From contig NZ_FQWD01000002.1 in NCBI RefSeq assembly GCF_900129565.1, forward strand, positions 310,001 to 374,000: DNA of 64,000 nucleotides, in the 5' to 3' direction. This document shows, one piece after another, positions 46,327 through 55,535 of this stretch. Positions within the stretch are counted from its first letter, which is position 1, and each line of letters opens with the position of its first letter. The translations under genes were made by a program, and so were the position numbers. The notes below the pieces were generated by a model. The model saw only the letters and a program-made list of their open reading frames with translations, had not been told where the DNA came from and did no database searches. This DNA is from Marisediminitalea aggregata. Lineage in GTDB: Bacteria > Pseudomonadota > Gammaproteobacteria > Enterobacterales > Alteromonadaceae.

Positions 46327-47598
46327 CTATTCTGGGAATGTGAGTCTAACGACTTTAGGTGAGCGGGTGCTAATGTGCTGCCCAACCAGGTACATGGCAC
46401 CCGATTCATCTTTCACTTGTGTTCCGAAAAACAAAAAACCGTCCAGTTCTGGCATGGGGTATGACACTGTGGTACCGCTCACCGTTTCATAAATTAGCCA
46501 TTCAGGCACACTGCCTCGGCGCCGGCTCGCGCCCATCACAAATTGTTCGCCGTCAATACTGAACAAACTGGGAATATTCGCTTCTCCGGCAGGATTAAAG
46601 AACCCGATCTTCTGTAATTTTTCGTCCTTGCTGCCCTCAGCTCGCAAGTGAAATAGTTGCCCTTTGTGCAGCGTAAAGAACACATCGCCGTTTTTCATTG
46701 TTGTATACCCAACAATCCCCCGATACGATGACATGTTTTTGTCAACGTACTCAGGTAAAGCAAACTCGTGTACCACATTCAGGTTGTGGTCCAGTTCAGC
46801 CAACATGGGGACAAACCCTTGTTCATTTCCCGCTGGACTTAGTTTAGGCACATAAACATGCCCTTCACCGTCCACCAGTATTTGCCTCGACACGTGGCCC
46901 GGTACAGCCCCCACTTCGGTTTTGTTTACCCGCCCGGTCAATGTGTCGAACTGATACAGCACATGTCCCCAGTAACCCAGCGCATAGACATAGTGACCAT
47001 CTGTATTGATGGCAATTAAGGCTTCAGGCGTCTGTAACAGATGTTCCCAGTGCTTTGCTATTGGATCAAAGCGCCATAAATGTCCACCCCAGGTTGGCAG
47101 CCTGGTATCGCTCTCCCCTTCCTCGTCGAAACTGGTAAAGTAAACCAAGCCATCAGCTGCGGTAACAAACTGGCTATGGATTTTCCCCTGACTGGCAAGC
47201 GGTTGTGCGAGCTGATGTTGTTTGAGGGCTTGCATGATATTACCGAGACTCTCTACATTCTGGCTGTCCGGTTGCCATCGCAACATACTGGCACTTCGGG
47301 ACTCTCCATAGGATTCAGACAACCCTACATAAATGTTACCTGACCTATCCCGGCCTACGGCCCCCCATGACACATCACTACTTCCCACTTTCGGTAACAA
47401 TACCTCCTGCACCTGAGGCGCTTTGAAATGACGGGGGCTTGCTGTGAAAAAAGGGCCACTGTCTAACCTTATCGGCGCAAAACCTCTCTGGCTAACGCTT
47501 TGCAAACCTGACGACCCGGTACTCTCGACATCAGCTAGCCAGCCATATCCTGCCAACGCGACAACTGCGACTAAAAAAAGTAAGACAACGTACCTCAT
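46327..47598 (-). CDS. exported beta-propeller-like protein (NHL/SMP-30 style)
   Basis: The 423-residue protein has one N-terminal hydrophobic helix (VVLLFLVAVVALAGYGWLA) and then repeated blades: SGNIYVGLSESYG, DGLVYFTSFDEEG, DGHYVYALGYWGHVLYQFD, EGHVYVPKLSP and NGDVFFTLHKGQLFH. It is probably a six- or seven-bladed propeller anchored to the inner membrane with the propeller in the periplasm. Function is unknown; sugar-lactone binding or protein interaction are possible. A ribosome site AAGGAG precedes ATG 47,598. It diverges from the TonB-dependent receptor and shares the 529-base regulatory region with it. Confidence 0.72.
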   Translation of the reverse strand: MRYVVLLFLVAVVALAGYGWLADVESTGSSGLQSVSQRGFAPIRLDSGPFFTASPRHFKAPQVQEVLLPKVGSSDVSWGAVGRDRSGNIYVGLSESYGESRSASMLRWQPDSQNVESLGNIMQALKQHQLAQPLASQGKIHSQFVTAADGLVYFTSFDEEGESDTRLPTWGGHLWRFDPIAKHWEHLLQTPEALIAINTDGHYVYALGYWGHVLYQFDTLTGRVNKTEVGAVPGHVSRQILVDGEGHVYVPKLSPAGNEQGFVPMLAELDHNLNVVHEFALPEYVDKNMSSYRGIVGYTTMKNGDVFFTLHKGQLFHLRAEGSKDEKLQKIGFFNPAGEANIPSLFSIDGEQFVMGASRRRGSVPEWLIYETVSGTTVSYPMPELDGFLFFGTQVKDESGAMYLVGQHISTRSPKVVRLTFPE

Positions 47599-48014
47599 TT
47601 ACAGCTCTCCTTTTCATTACAACGTGTCGCAGTTTACCTGCCTGAAACGGCGCGCTCAGCCTACTGAGCCTTAATTGAAAATAACAGACGACGTGAAATC
47701 AATAAGCTAGCAAAATTACTTATGACTTCACAACAAAAAATCGATGAAATATCAGTCGATTTACTCGACTTATTCAGGACTTAAGCTACGCTTATTAACA
47801 TTCATTAACATCATGTACTCCCCGGCCTTTTATACGGTTAGAAAAAACCACAACATCAACAGCTGAACGTGTACTTTTTGTTAATGCAGCCGCACCTCAT
47901 GTAAAAAAATATCGACTGAAAACCCTTTCGATTTTGTATGACTTAATCGAAAAAATCTAAATCCATTAAGTATCTACCTAATAATCACATAAACCATAAC
48001 CATTACTGTTAATT

Positions 48015-48042
48015 TTATTTTCTTAATTGATTAAGAAAATAA
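48015..48042. repeat. 28-bp near-perfect palindrome upstream of -35
   Basis: Two 13-base arms, TTATTTTCTTAAT and ATTAAGAAAATAA, are perfect complements with a 2-base centre. The element ends one base before the predicted -35 box, a position that suits an activator or regulator binding site. Confidence 0.8.
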
Positions 48043-48043
48043 C

Positions 48044-48072
48044 TTGACCTGAGCGCAAGCATTAACTATTGT
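48044..48072 (+). promoter_or_regulatory. predicted sigma-70 promoter of the TonB receptor gene
   Basis: TTGACC at 48,044 and TATTGT at 48,067 are spaced by exactly 17 bases. The start would be near 48,079, giving a leader of about 50 bases. A 10-bp palindrome, ACATCGATGT, within 48,071-48,087 covers the predicted start and could be a repressor operator. Confidence 0.65.
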
Positions 48073-48127
48073 TAACATCGATGTAACAAGCTTACGTAGA
48101 TATTTATCTGACTTAGGGCACTAAAAC

Positions 48128-51055
48128 ATGAAAACCAAACACATATTCAAACCTGCGATTTTGTCACTTGCTGTGACGTCTGCCATGTATGCTGGACAGA
48201 CGTTTGCACAAGAGGGCAATGGCGCAACAGATCAAAACGTTGAAGTAATTGCGGTAAAAGGTATCCGCGGTTCACTTATGCGTGCTCAGGCGATCAAGAT
48301 GGACAACACATCAATCGTCGAAGCAATCTCTGCGGAAGACATTGGTAAGCTTCCGGACTCTTCAATTGCAGAATCACTGGCGCGTCTGCCAGGTCTTGCC
48401 GGTGAACGTGTAGGCGGTCGTACGTCAGGTATCTCTGTACGTGGCTTTAAAGAAGACTTTACGGGTACATCACTAAATGGCCGTGAGTTAATCGGTATTG
48501 GTGATAACCGAGGCGTAGAATACGATTTGTATCCGTCAGAAATCATGACCGGCGCCACAATTTACAAATCCACTGAAGCCAACCTGGTCGTTCAGGGCAT
48601 TGGTGGTACCGTCGATCTGCAAACCGTTCGTCCTCTGGCAGCAGAAGAAACCCTCACGTTAACTGGCGTGTATGAAATGGGTGGCAACGACTCTGACAAC
48701 CCTGAGTTCACTAACACGGGTAAGCGTTACGCTCTGTCTTTTGTAGAGAAGTTTGCCGACGACACAATTGGTTTAGCCGTCGCCCTGGCTACTACCGAAT
48801 CACCTCGTAACGAACGTAAATATGGCGTTTGGGGTTACAACGCGAACGACGCAGGCCAAATTTTGCCTTCAGGTCTGGACACTCAGGCAATCAGCCGTGT
48901 GTTAGACCGTGACACTATCTCAGCTATCCTGCAATTCCGTCCTACCGACGATTTGGACATTGTTGTTGATGCACTAAGCATCGATTACTCTGACTCTGGT
49001 GTAATCCGTGGTTTCATCGAACCCTTCAATGCCGATCCAGACTCGCTGGCTGGCAGCGGTATCAATGCTTCAGGTACCCAGGTTGGTGCCAACCCGGTAT
49101 TGCGTACTGACCCGGCTCAAAAAGACGGTGAACTGCAAACCTTCGGCCTGAACGTTAAGTACAACATTGATGAAAACTGGTCAGTGATGCTGGATGCAGC
49201 AAACAGCCAGTCTGAAAAGCGCGATCTTCGCGGTGAATCCTATGCAGGTCTGGCCCGTAACGGCGCCATCGACGAATTTGGTACGCGTGACTTCCAAATG
49301 AGTTCTGACGGCGTGTTCTTTACCGGTAGTACTGGTCTGGGTGCGTTTGCTGATGCGTCTCAACTGCAACTGACCGGCCCACAACAGTGGGGTGGTGGTA
49401 TGGCGAATATCGCTGACCAATTCGCGTCAGACGTGAACACTGTATTTACCGACGCAGACGGTAACCCGGTTCCATTCAGCTACCTGAATGCACAGGACGG
49501 CTTCCTCAACTACGCTGATTTCGAAGAAGAGCTAACTACCGTTCGCTTGGAAACAGAAGGTTATGTCGAGTGGGGCGTAATCAATAAAGCGACCTTTGGT
49601 ATTTACTACAGCGATCGCTACAAAATGAAAGACAACAAGGGCTTCTTTGCTACTGCGTCGTCTTATCCGTATTCAGAATCAATTCCAAGCGAGTACCTGT
49701 ACAACGGTCTGGCTGACCTGACCTGGGCTGGTTTGGGTATGGTTGTTGCGTACAACGGTTTTGCCCCTTACCGCGACGGCGAGTACACGCTGAATGACGC
49801 GGGTCTGCTTGAGCCGGATCGTTTAGGTGACAGCTACGAGGTTAACGAAGAAGTCACTACCCTTTACGCTAAGTTTGATTTCGAAACTGAAATCGGTGAC
49901 TTCCCGGTAATGGGTAACTTTGGTGCTCAATACGTCAGTACTGATCAGTCATCAACAGGTTACCTGGGTATTGTCGGCTCAAACTTCGCGGTATGTGACG
50001 ACGACAACAATGGTGTTGTTGACGCAGACTGTGTGCTTTCTGGTGGTGACTCTTACAGCCACTTCCTGCCTAGCCTGAACCTGAGTGTTGAAGTAGGTGA
50101 CAACCGCTACGTGCGTTTCGCAGCGAACAAAACCATCAGCCGTGCTCGCGTAGACCAAATGAAAGCCTCGGGTTTTGTTAAGTTCGACCAGAACATTGAC
50201 CTGATTGCTATCCCGAATACGGAAGCAGACGTAGAACAGTATGGTACGCCATGGTCTAAGTTCCAGGGCAACCCAACACTGCGCCCACTAGAAGCGAATA
50301 ACTTCGACCTGTCGTTCGAAAACTACTTCGAAGACGAAGGTTATGTGTCGTTGGCATTGTTCTACAAAGACCTGGTTAACTGGACAGATGATGCCCGTGA
50401 CCTGATCAACTTTACCAATGATACTACCAACGATGGTGCGAACTACTTTATTCCAGGGTTCCACGACCGTATCATTCAAACATCTGGCCTGTATGGTCCG
50501 GCTAACGTTGCCTATGAAGCTGGCGACCTGGCTACACCACCAGACTTCGGTTACTTCTCATACTTCCAGGACGGCCTGAAAGGTGAAGTGAAAGGTGCTG
50601 AAATTACTGCAAACATTCCACTGGGTGGCTTTGTTGACGCACTGGAAGGCTTTGGTGTTGCAGCCTCTGCAACCTTTATCGATGCAGAGTTAGACAACGG
50701 TAGCCCAATTCCTGGTCAGTCTGACGAAGTACTGTCAATCACTGCCTACTATGAAATGGATGGTTTTGAAATTCGTATCGCGGCTACAGACCGCTCTGAG
50801 TTCTCAACCTACCAGCGTGGTGGCTCTAACAAGATTGACACTGCAACGCGTGATGCTATTACTGTTGTGGATGCGCAAATCAGCTATGACTTCGAAGGTA
50901 GCGGTATTGAGTACCTGGAAGGTCTGCGTATTTCACTGCAAGGCGTTAACCTGACCGACGAGAAAGAAGAGACTATCGACAGCAACGGTATCGTTACCCT
51001 GCGTCGTGAATTCGGTCCTTCATACATGTTGAACTTCAACTACTCGTTCTACTAA
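48128..51055 (+). CDS. TonB-dependent receptor
   Basis: The 975-residue protein has a signal peptide (LSLAVTSAMYAGQTFAQ), a TonB box-like segment (VEVIAVKGIRGS), the plug domain (IGKLPDSSIAESLARLPG, GISVRGF, LNGREL, VQGIGGTVDL) and a large beta-barrel ending in FNYSFY. Length and plug match the TIGR01782 Caulobacter/Xanthomonas group of carbohydrate-type TonB receptors. It should take up a substrate too large for porins, using proton motive force through TonB. The two downstream flavoenzymes and the LacI regulator suggest a carbohydrate or aromatic compound as substrate, but which one is unknown. Confidence 0.95.
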   Translation: MKTKHIFKPAILSLAVTSAMYAGQTFAQEGNGATDQNVEVIAVKGIRGSLMRAQAIKMDNTSIVEAISAEDIGKLPDSSIAESLARLPGLAGERVGGRTSGISVRGFKEDFTGTSLNGRELIGIGDNRGVEYDLYPSEIMTGATIYKSTEANLVVQGIGGTVDLQTVRPLAAEETLTLTGVYEMGGNDSDNPEFTNTGKRYALSFVEKFADDTIGLAVALATTESPRNERKYGVWGYNANDAGQILPSGLDTQAISRVLDRDTISAILQFRPTDDLDIVVDALSIDYSDSGVIRGFIEPFNADPDSLAGSGINASGTQVGANPVLRTDPAQKDGELQTFGLNVKYNIDENWSVMLDAANSQSEKRDLRGESYAGLARNGAIDEFGTRDFQMSSDGVFFTGSTGLGAFADASQLQLTGPQQWGGGMANIADQFASDVNTVFTDADGNPVPFSYLNAQDGFLNYADFEEELTTVRLETEGYVEWGVINKATFGIYYSDRYKMKDNKGFFATASSYPYSESIPSEYLYNGLADLTWAGLGMVVAYNGFAPYRDGEYTLNDAGLLEPDRLGDSYEVNEEVTTLYAKFDFETEIGDFPVMGNFGAQYVSTDQSSTGYLGIVGSNFAVCDDDNNGVVDADCVLSGGDSYSHFLPSLNLSVEVGDNRYVRFAANKTISRARVDQMKASGFVKFDQNIDLIAIPNTEADVEQYGTPWSKFQGNPTLRPLEANNFDLSFENYFEDEGYVSLALFYKDLVNWTDDARDLINFTNDTTNDGANYFIPGFHDRIIQTSGLYGPANVAYEAGDLATPPDFGYFSYFQDGLKGEVKGAEITANIPLGGFVDALEGFGVAASATFIDAELDNGSPIPGQSDEVLSITAYYEMDGFEIRIAATDRSEFSTYQRGGSNKIDTATRDAITVVDAQISYDFEGSGIEYLEGLRISLQGVNLTDEKEETIDSNGIVTLRREFGPSYMLNFNYSFY

Positions 51056-51067
51056 GCAAGACCTCAA

Positions 51068-51093
51068 GCCCCGCTGTTTCAGCGGGGCTTTTT
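51068..51093 (+). terminator. rho-independent terminator of the TonB receptor gene
   Basis: A perfect 8-bp GC-rich stem (GCCCCGCT with AGCGGGGC) with a 5-base loop and a five-T tail, 12 bases after the stop codon. Confidence 0.93.
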
Positions 51094-51104
51094 ACTTTTC
51101 TTTG

Positions 51105-51159
51105 TAATTCATTTTGCTTTTGGCGCTGACTCCGCTAGAGTCAAAAGCACAGTGAATTA
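51105..51159. repeat. 55-bp imperfect dyad upstream of the halogenase genes
   Basis: Three nested arm pairs share one axis: TAATTCA with TGAATTA, TGCTTTT with AAAAGCA, and TGACTC with GAGTCA around a CGCTA loop, with a GGCGC bulge on one side. It has no T-run, so it is not a simple terminator. It lies between the receptor terminator and the first halogenase gene. Confidence 0.7.
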
Positions 51160-51259
51160 AATCAGTCAGTGAGCGGTTTGCTCCCAGGCACTCATCATTC
51201 AGCCTGCTCTTCGCATTCTCCTCATCTCGACACCGTGGTAACGCAATACAGGAAAACCA

Positions 51260-52747
51260 ATGCCGCAAACTATTCAAAATGTTGTGATTGCAGGCGGGGG
51301 AACCGCAGGTTGGATGACCGCAGCACTGCTTCGCAGAGTCCTCTCCCCTACTATTCGAATTGAACTTGTTGAGTCGGAACAGATTGGCATTGTGGGCGTT
51401 GGCGAAGCGACGATCCCGCCCATTCAGACCTTTAATCAGTTTCTAGGCATCGACGAAAAAGCCTTTTTGCGCGAAACACATGCCACTATTAAACTCGCGA
51501 TTAAATTTGAAAACTGGAAAACCCAGGGTGACAGTTATTACCACACCTTTGGCGCACCGGGCACAACCATGGGTTTTTGCAGCTTTCACCATTACTGGTT
51601 GAAAGCCAAACAAGCCGGTCTGGCGCAATCCCTGTGGGATTTCGACCTCAATTACTTGAGCTGTCTGCAAGGCAAATTCAATAAAATCAATACCCCAAAC
51701 CCGCTCTATGAAATGCAGTACGCTTACCATTTCGATTCGGCGTTATACGGACAGTTTTTACGCAAGACAGCAGAACAAGCCGGTGTTGTACGTACAGAAG
51801 GCATCATTGAATACGTTCAGCAGGACCCGGACAGCGGTTTTATTACAGCGCTGCAACTCACTAACGGCCAGCAGATTCAAGGCGATTTATTTATTGACTG
51901 TACGGGTTTAAGCGGCCTGCTCATTCAACAGGCGCTGGGTGTAAGCTATGAGGACTGGAGCCACTGGTTACCCGCAGACAGCGCACAAGCTGTACCCAGT
52001 GAGCGTTTCGACAAAACGCTACCCTACACACGCAGCATCGCCCATCGGGTTGGCTGGCAATGGCGTATTCCTCTGACACACCGCAATGGCAATGGTATTG
52101 TCTATTCCTCGCAATACCTTAGCGATGATGAAGCTGGTCAGACACTGCTGAATAACCTGGACACAAAAGCGCTCGATACTCCGCGTACCATTCGCTTTAA
52201 AACCGGGCGAACCGACCAGCAATGGTGTAAAAACGTGGTGGCCATCGGGTTATCCAGCGGCTTCCTTGAGCCTTTGGAGTCTACCAGTATTCACCTGATT
52301 CAGTCGGGTATTGTGCGATTGATGAAAATGTTCCCGAATCAGGGCATCTCTCAGGCCATGGTGGATTTATACAATGCTGAGTCCAAAGATGAATTTGAAA
52401 CCATCCGCGACTTTATCATTCTTCACTATCATGTTAATCAGCGGGATGATTCTGATTTTTGGCGCGACATGCGCAACATGGCAATCCCTGATCGTCTGGC
52501 ACAAAAAATAGCTGCCTTTGAAGACACCGCGGCTATCTTTAATGAACAAAGCGACATCTTCCGGGACGCATCCTGGGTGCAGGTGATGATGGGGCAAGGC
52601 CTGGATCCGAAGGACTACCACCCTGCTGCCGATGCCATGGACAACGCCCAGCTTATGGACGCCATGCAGCAAATCTACAAAGCCAAGCAACAGCCTCTGG
52701 ACAAACTAATGAACCACGACGAGTTCATTAAGCGGTACACCGCATGA
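51260..52747 (+). CDS. FAD-dependent tryptophan halogenase-like protein (1)
   Basis: The 495-residue protein opens with the FAD-binding motif AGGGTAGWMTA. It keeps the flavin-dependent halogenase hallmarks: GVGEATIPP, Lys78 in TIKLAIKF at the position of the catalytic lysine, W266-x-W268-x-I-P271, and SGFLEPLESTSIHLIQ with the conserved Glu and Ser. Such enzymes use FADH2, O2 and halide to halogenate indole rings, but members next to TonB receptors often have unproven substrates. Its stop overlaps the next gene as ATGA. The start ATG follows ACAGGAAAACCA, a usable ribosome site. Confidence 0.9.
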   Translation: MPQTIQNVVIAGGGTAGWMTAALLRRVLSPTIRIELVESEQIGIVGVGEATIPPIQTFNQFLGIDEKAFLRETHATIKLAIKFENWKTQGDSYYHTFGAPGTTMGFCSFHHYWLKAKQAGLAQSLWDFDLNYLSCLQGKFNKINTPNPLYEMQYAYHFDSALYGQFLRKTAEQAGVVRTEGIIEYVQQDPDSGFITALQLTNGQQIQGDLFIDCTGLSGLLIQQALGVSYEDWSHWLPADSAQAVPSERFDKTLPYTRSIAHRVGWQWRIPLTHRNGNGIVYSSQYLSDDEAGQTLLNNLDTKALDTPRTIRFKTGRTDQQWCKNVVAIGLSSGFLEPLESTSIHLIQSGIVRLMKMFPNQGISQAMVDLYNAESKDEFETIRDFIILHYHVNQRDDSDFWRDMRNMAIPDRLAQKIAAFEDTAAIFNEQSDIFRDASWVQVMMGQGLDPKDYHPAADAMDNAQLMDAMQQIYKAKQQPLDKLMNHDEFIKRYTA

Positions 52748-54219
52748 ATGCCAGCCCGCTGAACATTGTTATTGTCGGGGGCGGCACTGCCGGGTGGATG
52801 GCCGCAAACCTATTGGCCAAACGCTGGCAGCACAAGGCTGTTAGTATCACATTGGTAGAATCACCGGATATCGGCATCATCGGTGTCGGTGAAGGGTCAA
52901 CGCCCACGTTAAAACGCTTCTTTGAAGACATGAACATTGCTGAATCTGACTGGATGGCAGCCTGTAACGCCACCTATAAAGTCAGTATTCAGTTTGATGG
53001 CTGGAGTCCTGAATCCGGGGTTGGTAGCTACGCTCACCCGTTTATCAGCCAGTTAGATACCTTTAGCGAGAGGCCTTTTTATGTCAACTGTCTGACCCGC
53101 CGTATGGGGCTCGACGTCAACGTCACGCCCGGCGATTTTCTGTTTAACGGCTGGCTGGCAAAGCACAAGCGCTCACCTCAAACCCCGGCGAATTTCCCGT
53201 TTCGGATTGAATACGGCTATCATTTTGACTCCGGCTTGTTAGGCGCATTTCTGCAACGCCATGCTCACACTCTGGGGGTGAACCACAAGTCACGAAATAT
53301 CGAAAGGGTACAGTGCCACCCAAATGGCGACATCGCCTCCCTGCACACCCGAGAAGGCGAAATCATCGAAGGCGACCTGTTTATCGATTGCTCCGGTTTT
53401 CGAAGTTTATTACTGCAACAAACGCTGAAGGTGCCGTTTAAATCTTTCAAAGACAATCTATTCAATGACGCTGCGGTCGTTTGCGCCACCGATGCCTTAG
53501 AAGACCGCCCTGTAGAAACCCGTTCAACCGCGTTGTCGACCGGTTGGGCCTGGCAAATCCCACTGACTAATCGCACCGGTAACGGCTATGTGTATAGCTC
53601 TGCGTTCATTTCGCCGGAAGATGCCGAAAAAGAATTACGCGCGCATCTTGGTGTAAATGATGACGATGCGCAAACTCGTCATTTGACCATGAAGGTGGGT
53701 CAGGTTAGCGAGCACTGGAGCCGTAACTGTCTGGCGCTGGGCCTGTCCCAAGGGTTTATTGAGCCCCTTGAAGCAACAGCCCTGCATTTGGTTCAGACCA
53801 GTGTTGAAATCTTTATGGATCACTATGAAAAAGGCGGCTTCAACGACCAATACCGAGCGGCATATAATAAGGTTATTGGAGAGCGCTTTGAACGCGTAAG
53901 GGATTACATCGTCGCTCACTATAAACTCAATACGCGCAACGACTCTGAGTACTGGCGGGCGAATCGCAACAACGACGTGCTGTCTGAATCGCTGCTGCAA
54001 TTATTGGACGTCTGGTTTCGACGAGGGGATTTACAGCAGGAAATTCAGCGTCAGAAGCTGGACTCTCACTTTGGAGCAACGTCCTGGCATTGCTTGCTTG
54101 CGGGATATGGTGCGTTTCCTCGTCTGGCTGCCCAGCAGCCTAATCAAGGCGATTTGTACAAAGACAATAATCTGGCGCAGTTCTTTTCGGGGTGCTTACT
54201 TAACTTCTCTGCGCAATAA
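52744..54219 (+). CDS. FAD-dependent tryptophan halogenase-like protein (2)
   Basis: The 491-residue protein is a diverged paralogue of the upstream one. It has VGGGTAGWMAAN for FAD binding, GVGEGSTPTL, Lys79 in TYKVSIQF, W268-x-W270-x-I-P, and SQGFIEPLEATALHLVQ. In this copy the Ser of the EPLEST motif is Ala (EPLEAT), a substitution close to the halide/substrate region in the family. Four-base overlap with the upstream gene implies coupled translation and a joint role. The two could form a heteromer or act on successive sites; neither is shown. It is convergent with the LacI gene. Confidence 0.9.
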   Translation: MNASPLNIVIVGGGTAGWMAANLLAKRWQHKAVSITLVESPDIGIIGVGEGSTPTLKRFFEDMNIAESDWMAACNATYKVSIQFDGWSPESGVGSYAHPFISQLDTFSERPFYVNCLTRRMGLDVNVTPGDFLFNGWLAKHKRSPQTPANFPFRIEYGYHFDSGLLGAFLQRHAHTLGVNHKSRNIERVQCHPNGDIASLHTREGEIIEGDLFIDCSGFRSLLLQQTLKVPFKSFKDNLFNDAAVVCATDALEDRPVETRSTALSTGWAWQIPLTNRTGNGYVYSSAFISPEDAEKELRAHLGVNDDDAQTRHLTMKVGQVSEHWSRNCLALGLSQGFIEPLEATALHLVQTSVEIFMDHYEKGGFNDQYRAAYNKVIGERFERVRDYIVAHYKLNTRNDSEYWRANRNNDVLSESLLQLLDVWFRRGDLQQEIQRQKLDSHFGATSWHCLLAGYGAFPRLAAQQPNQGDLYKDNNLAQFFSGCLLNFSAQ

Positions 54220-54237
54220 CGCGACGACTCACATTTA

Positions 54238-54267
54238 TGAGCCTGTGAATACTGATTTGCAGGCTCA
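54238..54267. terminator. hairpin between the halogenase and LacI genes
   Basis: A perfect 8-bp stem (TGAGCCTG with CAGGCTCA) and a 14-base loop between two convergent stops. There is no T-run, so termination strength is doubtful. Confidence 0.45.
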
Positions 54268-54282
54268 CATCAAGCCCGCTTA

Positions 54283-55305
54283 TCAGCCAATGGTTTCGCC
54301 CAGCTTCAGCTCGTAAGACAGCGACATCGACTGGTTTTCGCCACTGAGTAACAGGTTGGCGGCTTGCATACCTTTCTCAACACTCGACTGACACACTGTA
54401 GACAAGTAAGGACGGGTGCGGGAAGCCTCTTCGATACCATCGAAGCCGGTGATCTTAAGCTCGCCAGGTACATCAATACCCATCGACAATGCGCATTGCA
54501 GCAGCTCTAGCGCAATGATATCACTCATGCACAGAATGACATTTGGCCGTGGTTGGCTGTAAAGCACTTCCTTAGCAGCCTGCACTGCATACACCACGTT
54601 GTTTTCAGGCAGGCTCCATATCCAGTCTGAATCTACCGTGATCCCCGCTTCTTTCAGTGCTTCACTATAGCCATCTAAACGGCGGTGGGTAATGGAGGAC
54701 TCTACGTTTAACAACGGGTTGTCGTAAATGCGGCAGGTGCTGGGTGAATCAATTAAGCGCAATCCCAGAATTGCTACGTGATCGCCCGGCTTCAGTGCCG
54801 CTTTGGCAATTTCATAACTGGCTTTCTCGTTGTCGATGTTGATTGCCGGGCGGCCTTCAAGGTTAAAATCGACAGTCACCACGGGCTTACTTTGTTGATT
54901 CAACTGTTCGGACAATGCAGCATTGCGCGGCGCCCCATAACATATGAACCCATCAACAAAATCCACAACGTCGGCAATCGATTCAGAATCACCGGCGTAG
55001 AGTAACAAGTGCTTTTGATTTTCCCGCAATACCCGGGAAACACCCTGAATAAATGTACTGGCAACCGGGTCCGTGACCATGTAGTCCAGGCTGTCCGCTA
55101 ACACCAACGCTACAATATTAGACTGGCCTTTGCGCAAAATCTGCGCGGCGCGATTCGGGCCGGTATAGCCGATTTTCTTGCAGGCTTCGAGGATTTCCGT
55201 GCGCTTCGCCGCTGATAGTTGATCCGGGCGGTTAAACGCATTCGAAATTGTAGCAGTAGACACGCCTAACTCTTTGGCGACATCTTTTAGCGTGAGCTTC
55301 TTCAT
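54283..55305 (-). CDS. LacI family transcriptional regulator
   Basis: The 340-residue protein has the LacI DNA-binding start LTLKDVAKELGVSTATISNAFN (residues 4-25), the hinge AAQILRKGQSNIVALVLAD, and a periplasmic-binding-protein-like effector domain ending in the usual LELLQCALSMGIDVPGELKITGFDG pattern. It would sense a sugar or related ligand and control transcription. It is convergent with the halogenase pair and probably regulates the receptor-halogenase locus and itself; a fitting operator lies 161 bases upstream of its start. Confidence 0.93.
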   Translation of the reverse strand: MKKLTLKDVAKELGVSTATISNAFNRPDQLSAAKRTEILEACKKIGYTGPNRAAQILRKGQSNIVALVLADSLDYMVTDPVASTFIQGVSRVLRENQKHLLLYAGDSESIADVVDFVDGFICYGAPRNAALSEQLNQQSKPVVTVDFNLEGRPAINIDNEKASYEIAKAALKPGDHVAILGLRLIDSPSTCRIYDNPLLNVESSITHRRLDGYSEALKEAGITVDSDWIWSLPENNVVYAVQAAKEVLYSQPRPNVILCMSDIIALELLQCALSMGIDVPGELKITGFDGIEEASRTRPYLSTVCQSSVEKGMQAANLLLSGENQSMSLSYELKLGETIG

Positions 55306-55465
55306 AGCAAGTGTACTGTTCTTGTAATTGTGTATTTACGCCTACTGTGTGCAAAAGGCAATCAAAGAGTAGACCTTCTTAATCAATTTAAGTTTAACTT
55401 ATTTTTAAAAAAATATTAGCATAAAACAACATCTTAAAAAGCTAAATCGTTTAACTTTTTTGATT

Positions 55466-55481
55466 TTGAAAGCGGTTGCAA
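55466..55481. promoter_or_regulatory. LacI-type operator upstream of the LacI gene
   Basis: TTGAAAGCGGTTGCAA is a 16-bp dyad matching 12 of 16 positions around a central CG, the form shared by LacI/GalR/CcpA-type operators. It sits in the region between the regulator gene and upp, suggesting autoregulation. Confidence 0.65.
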
Positions 55482-55535
55482 TTGGTTAATAATAAAACAA
55501 GATTAAGAACAGTAAGTTAGCCGTTAAGTTGCCAA

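Larger units (their letters stand above)
47599..48127. promoter_or_regulatory. dyad-rich regulatory region upstream of the TonB receptor
   Basis: A gene-free 529-base region between divergent genes. Besides the palindrome and promoter listed separately, it contains an 8-bp perfect dyad (TTTCGATT with AATCGAAA, 11-base spacer) at 47,926-47,952 and several copies of TCGAT/TCGAC near 47,740-47,770 and 47,910. A 20-codon frame at 47,722-47,784 has no ribosome site and is not called. Confidence 0.6.

Noticed and set aside
47722..47784. 20-codon frame upstream of the TonB receptor, possible leader peptide
   Set aside because: It has no Shine-Dalgarno, lies about 350 bases from the receptor start and far upstream of the predicted promoter, and no attenuator-like hairpin follows.
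51171..51180. AGCGGTT near the halogenase start as a second LacI site
   Set aside because: Only seven bases match the operator at 55,466 and the sequence around the central CG is not symmetric.
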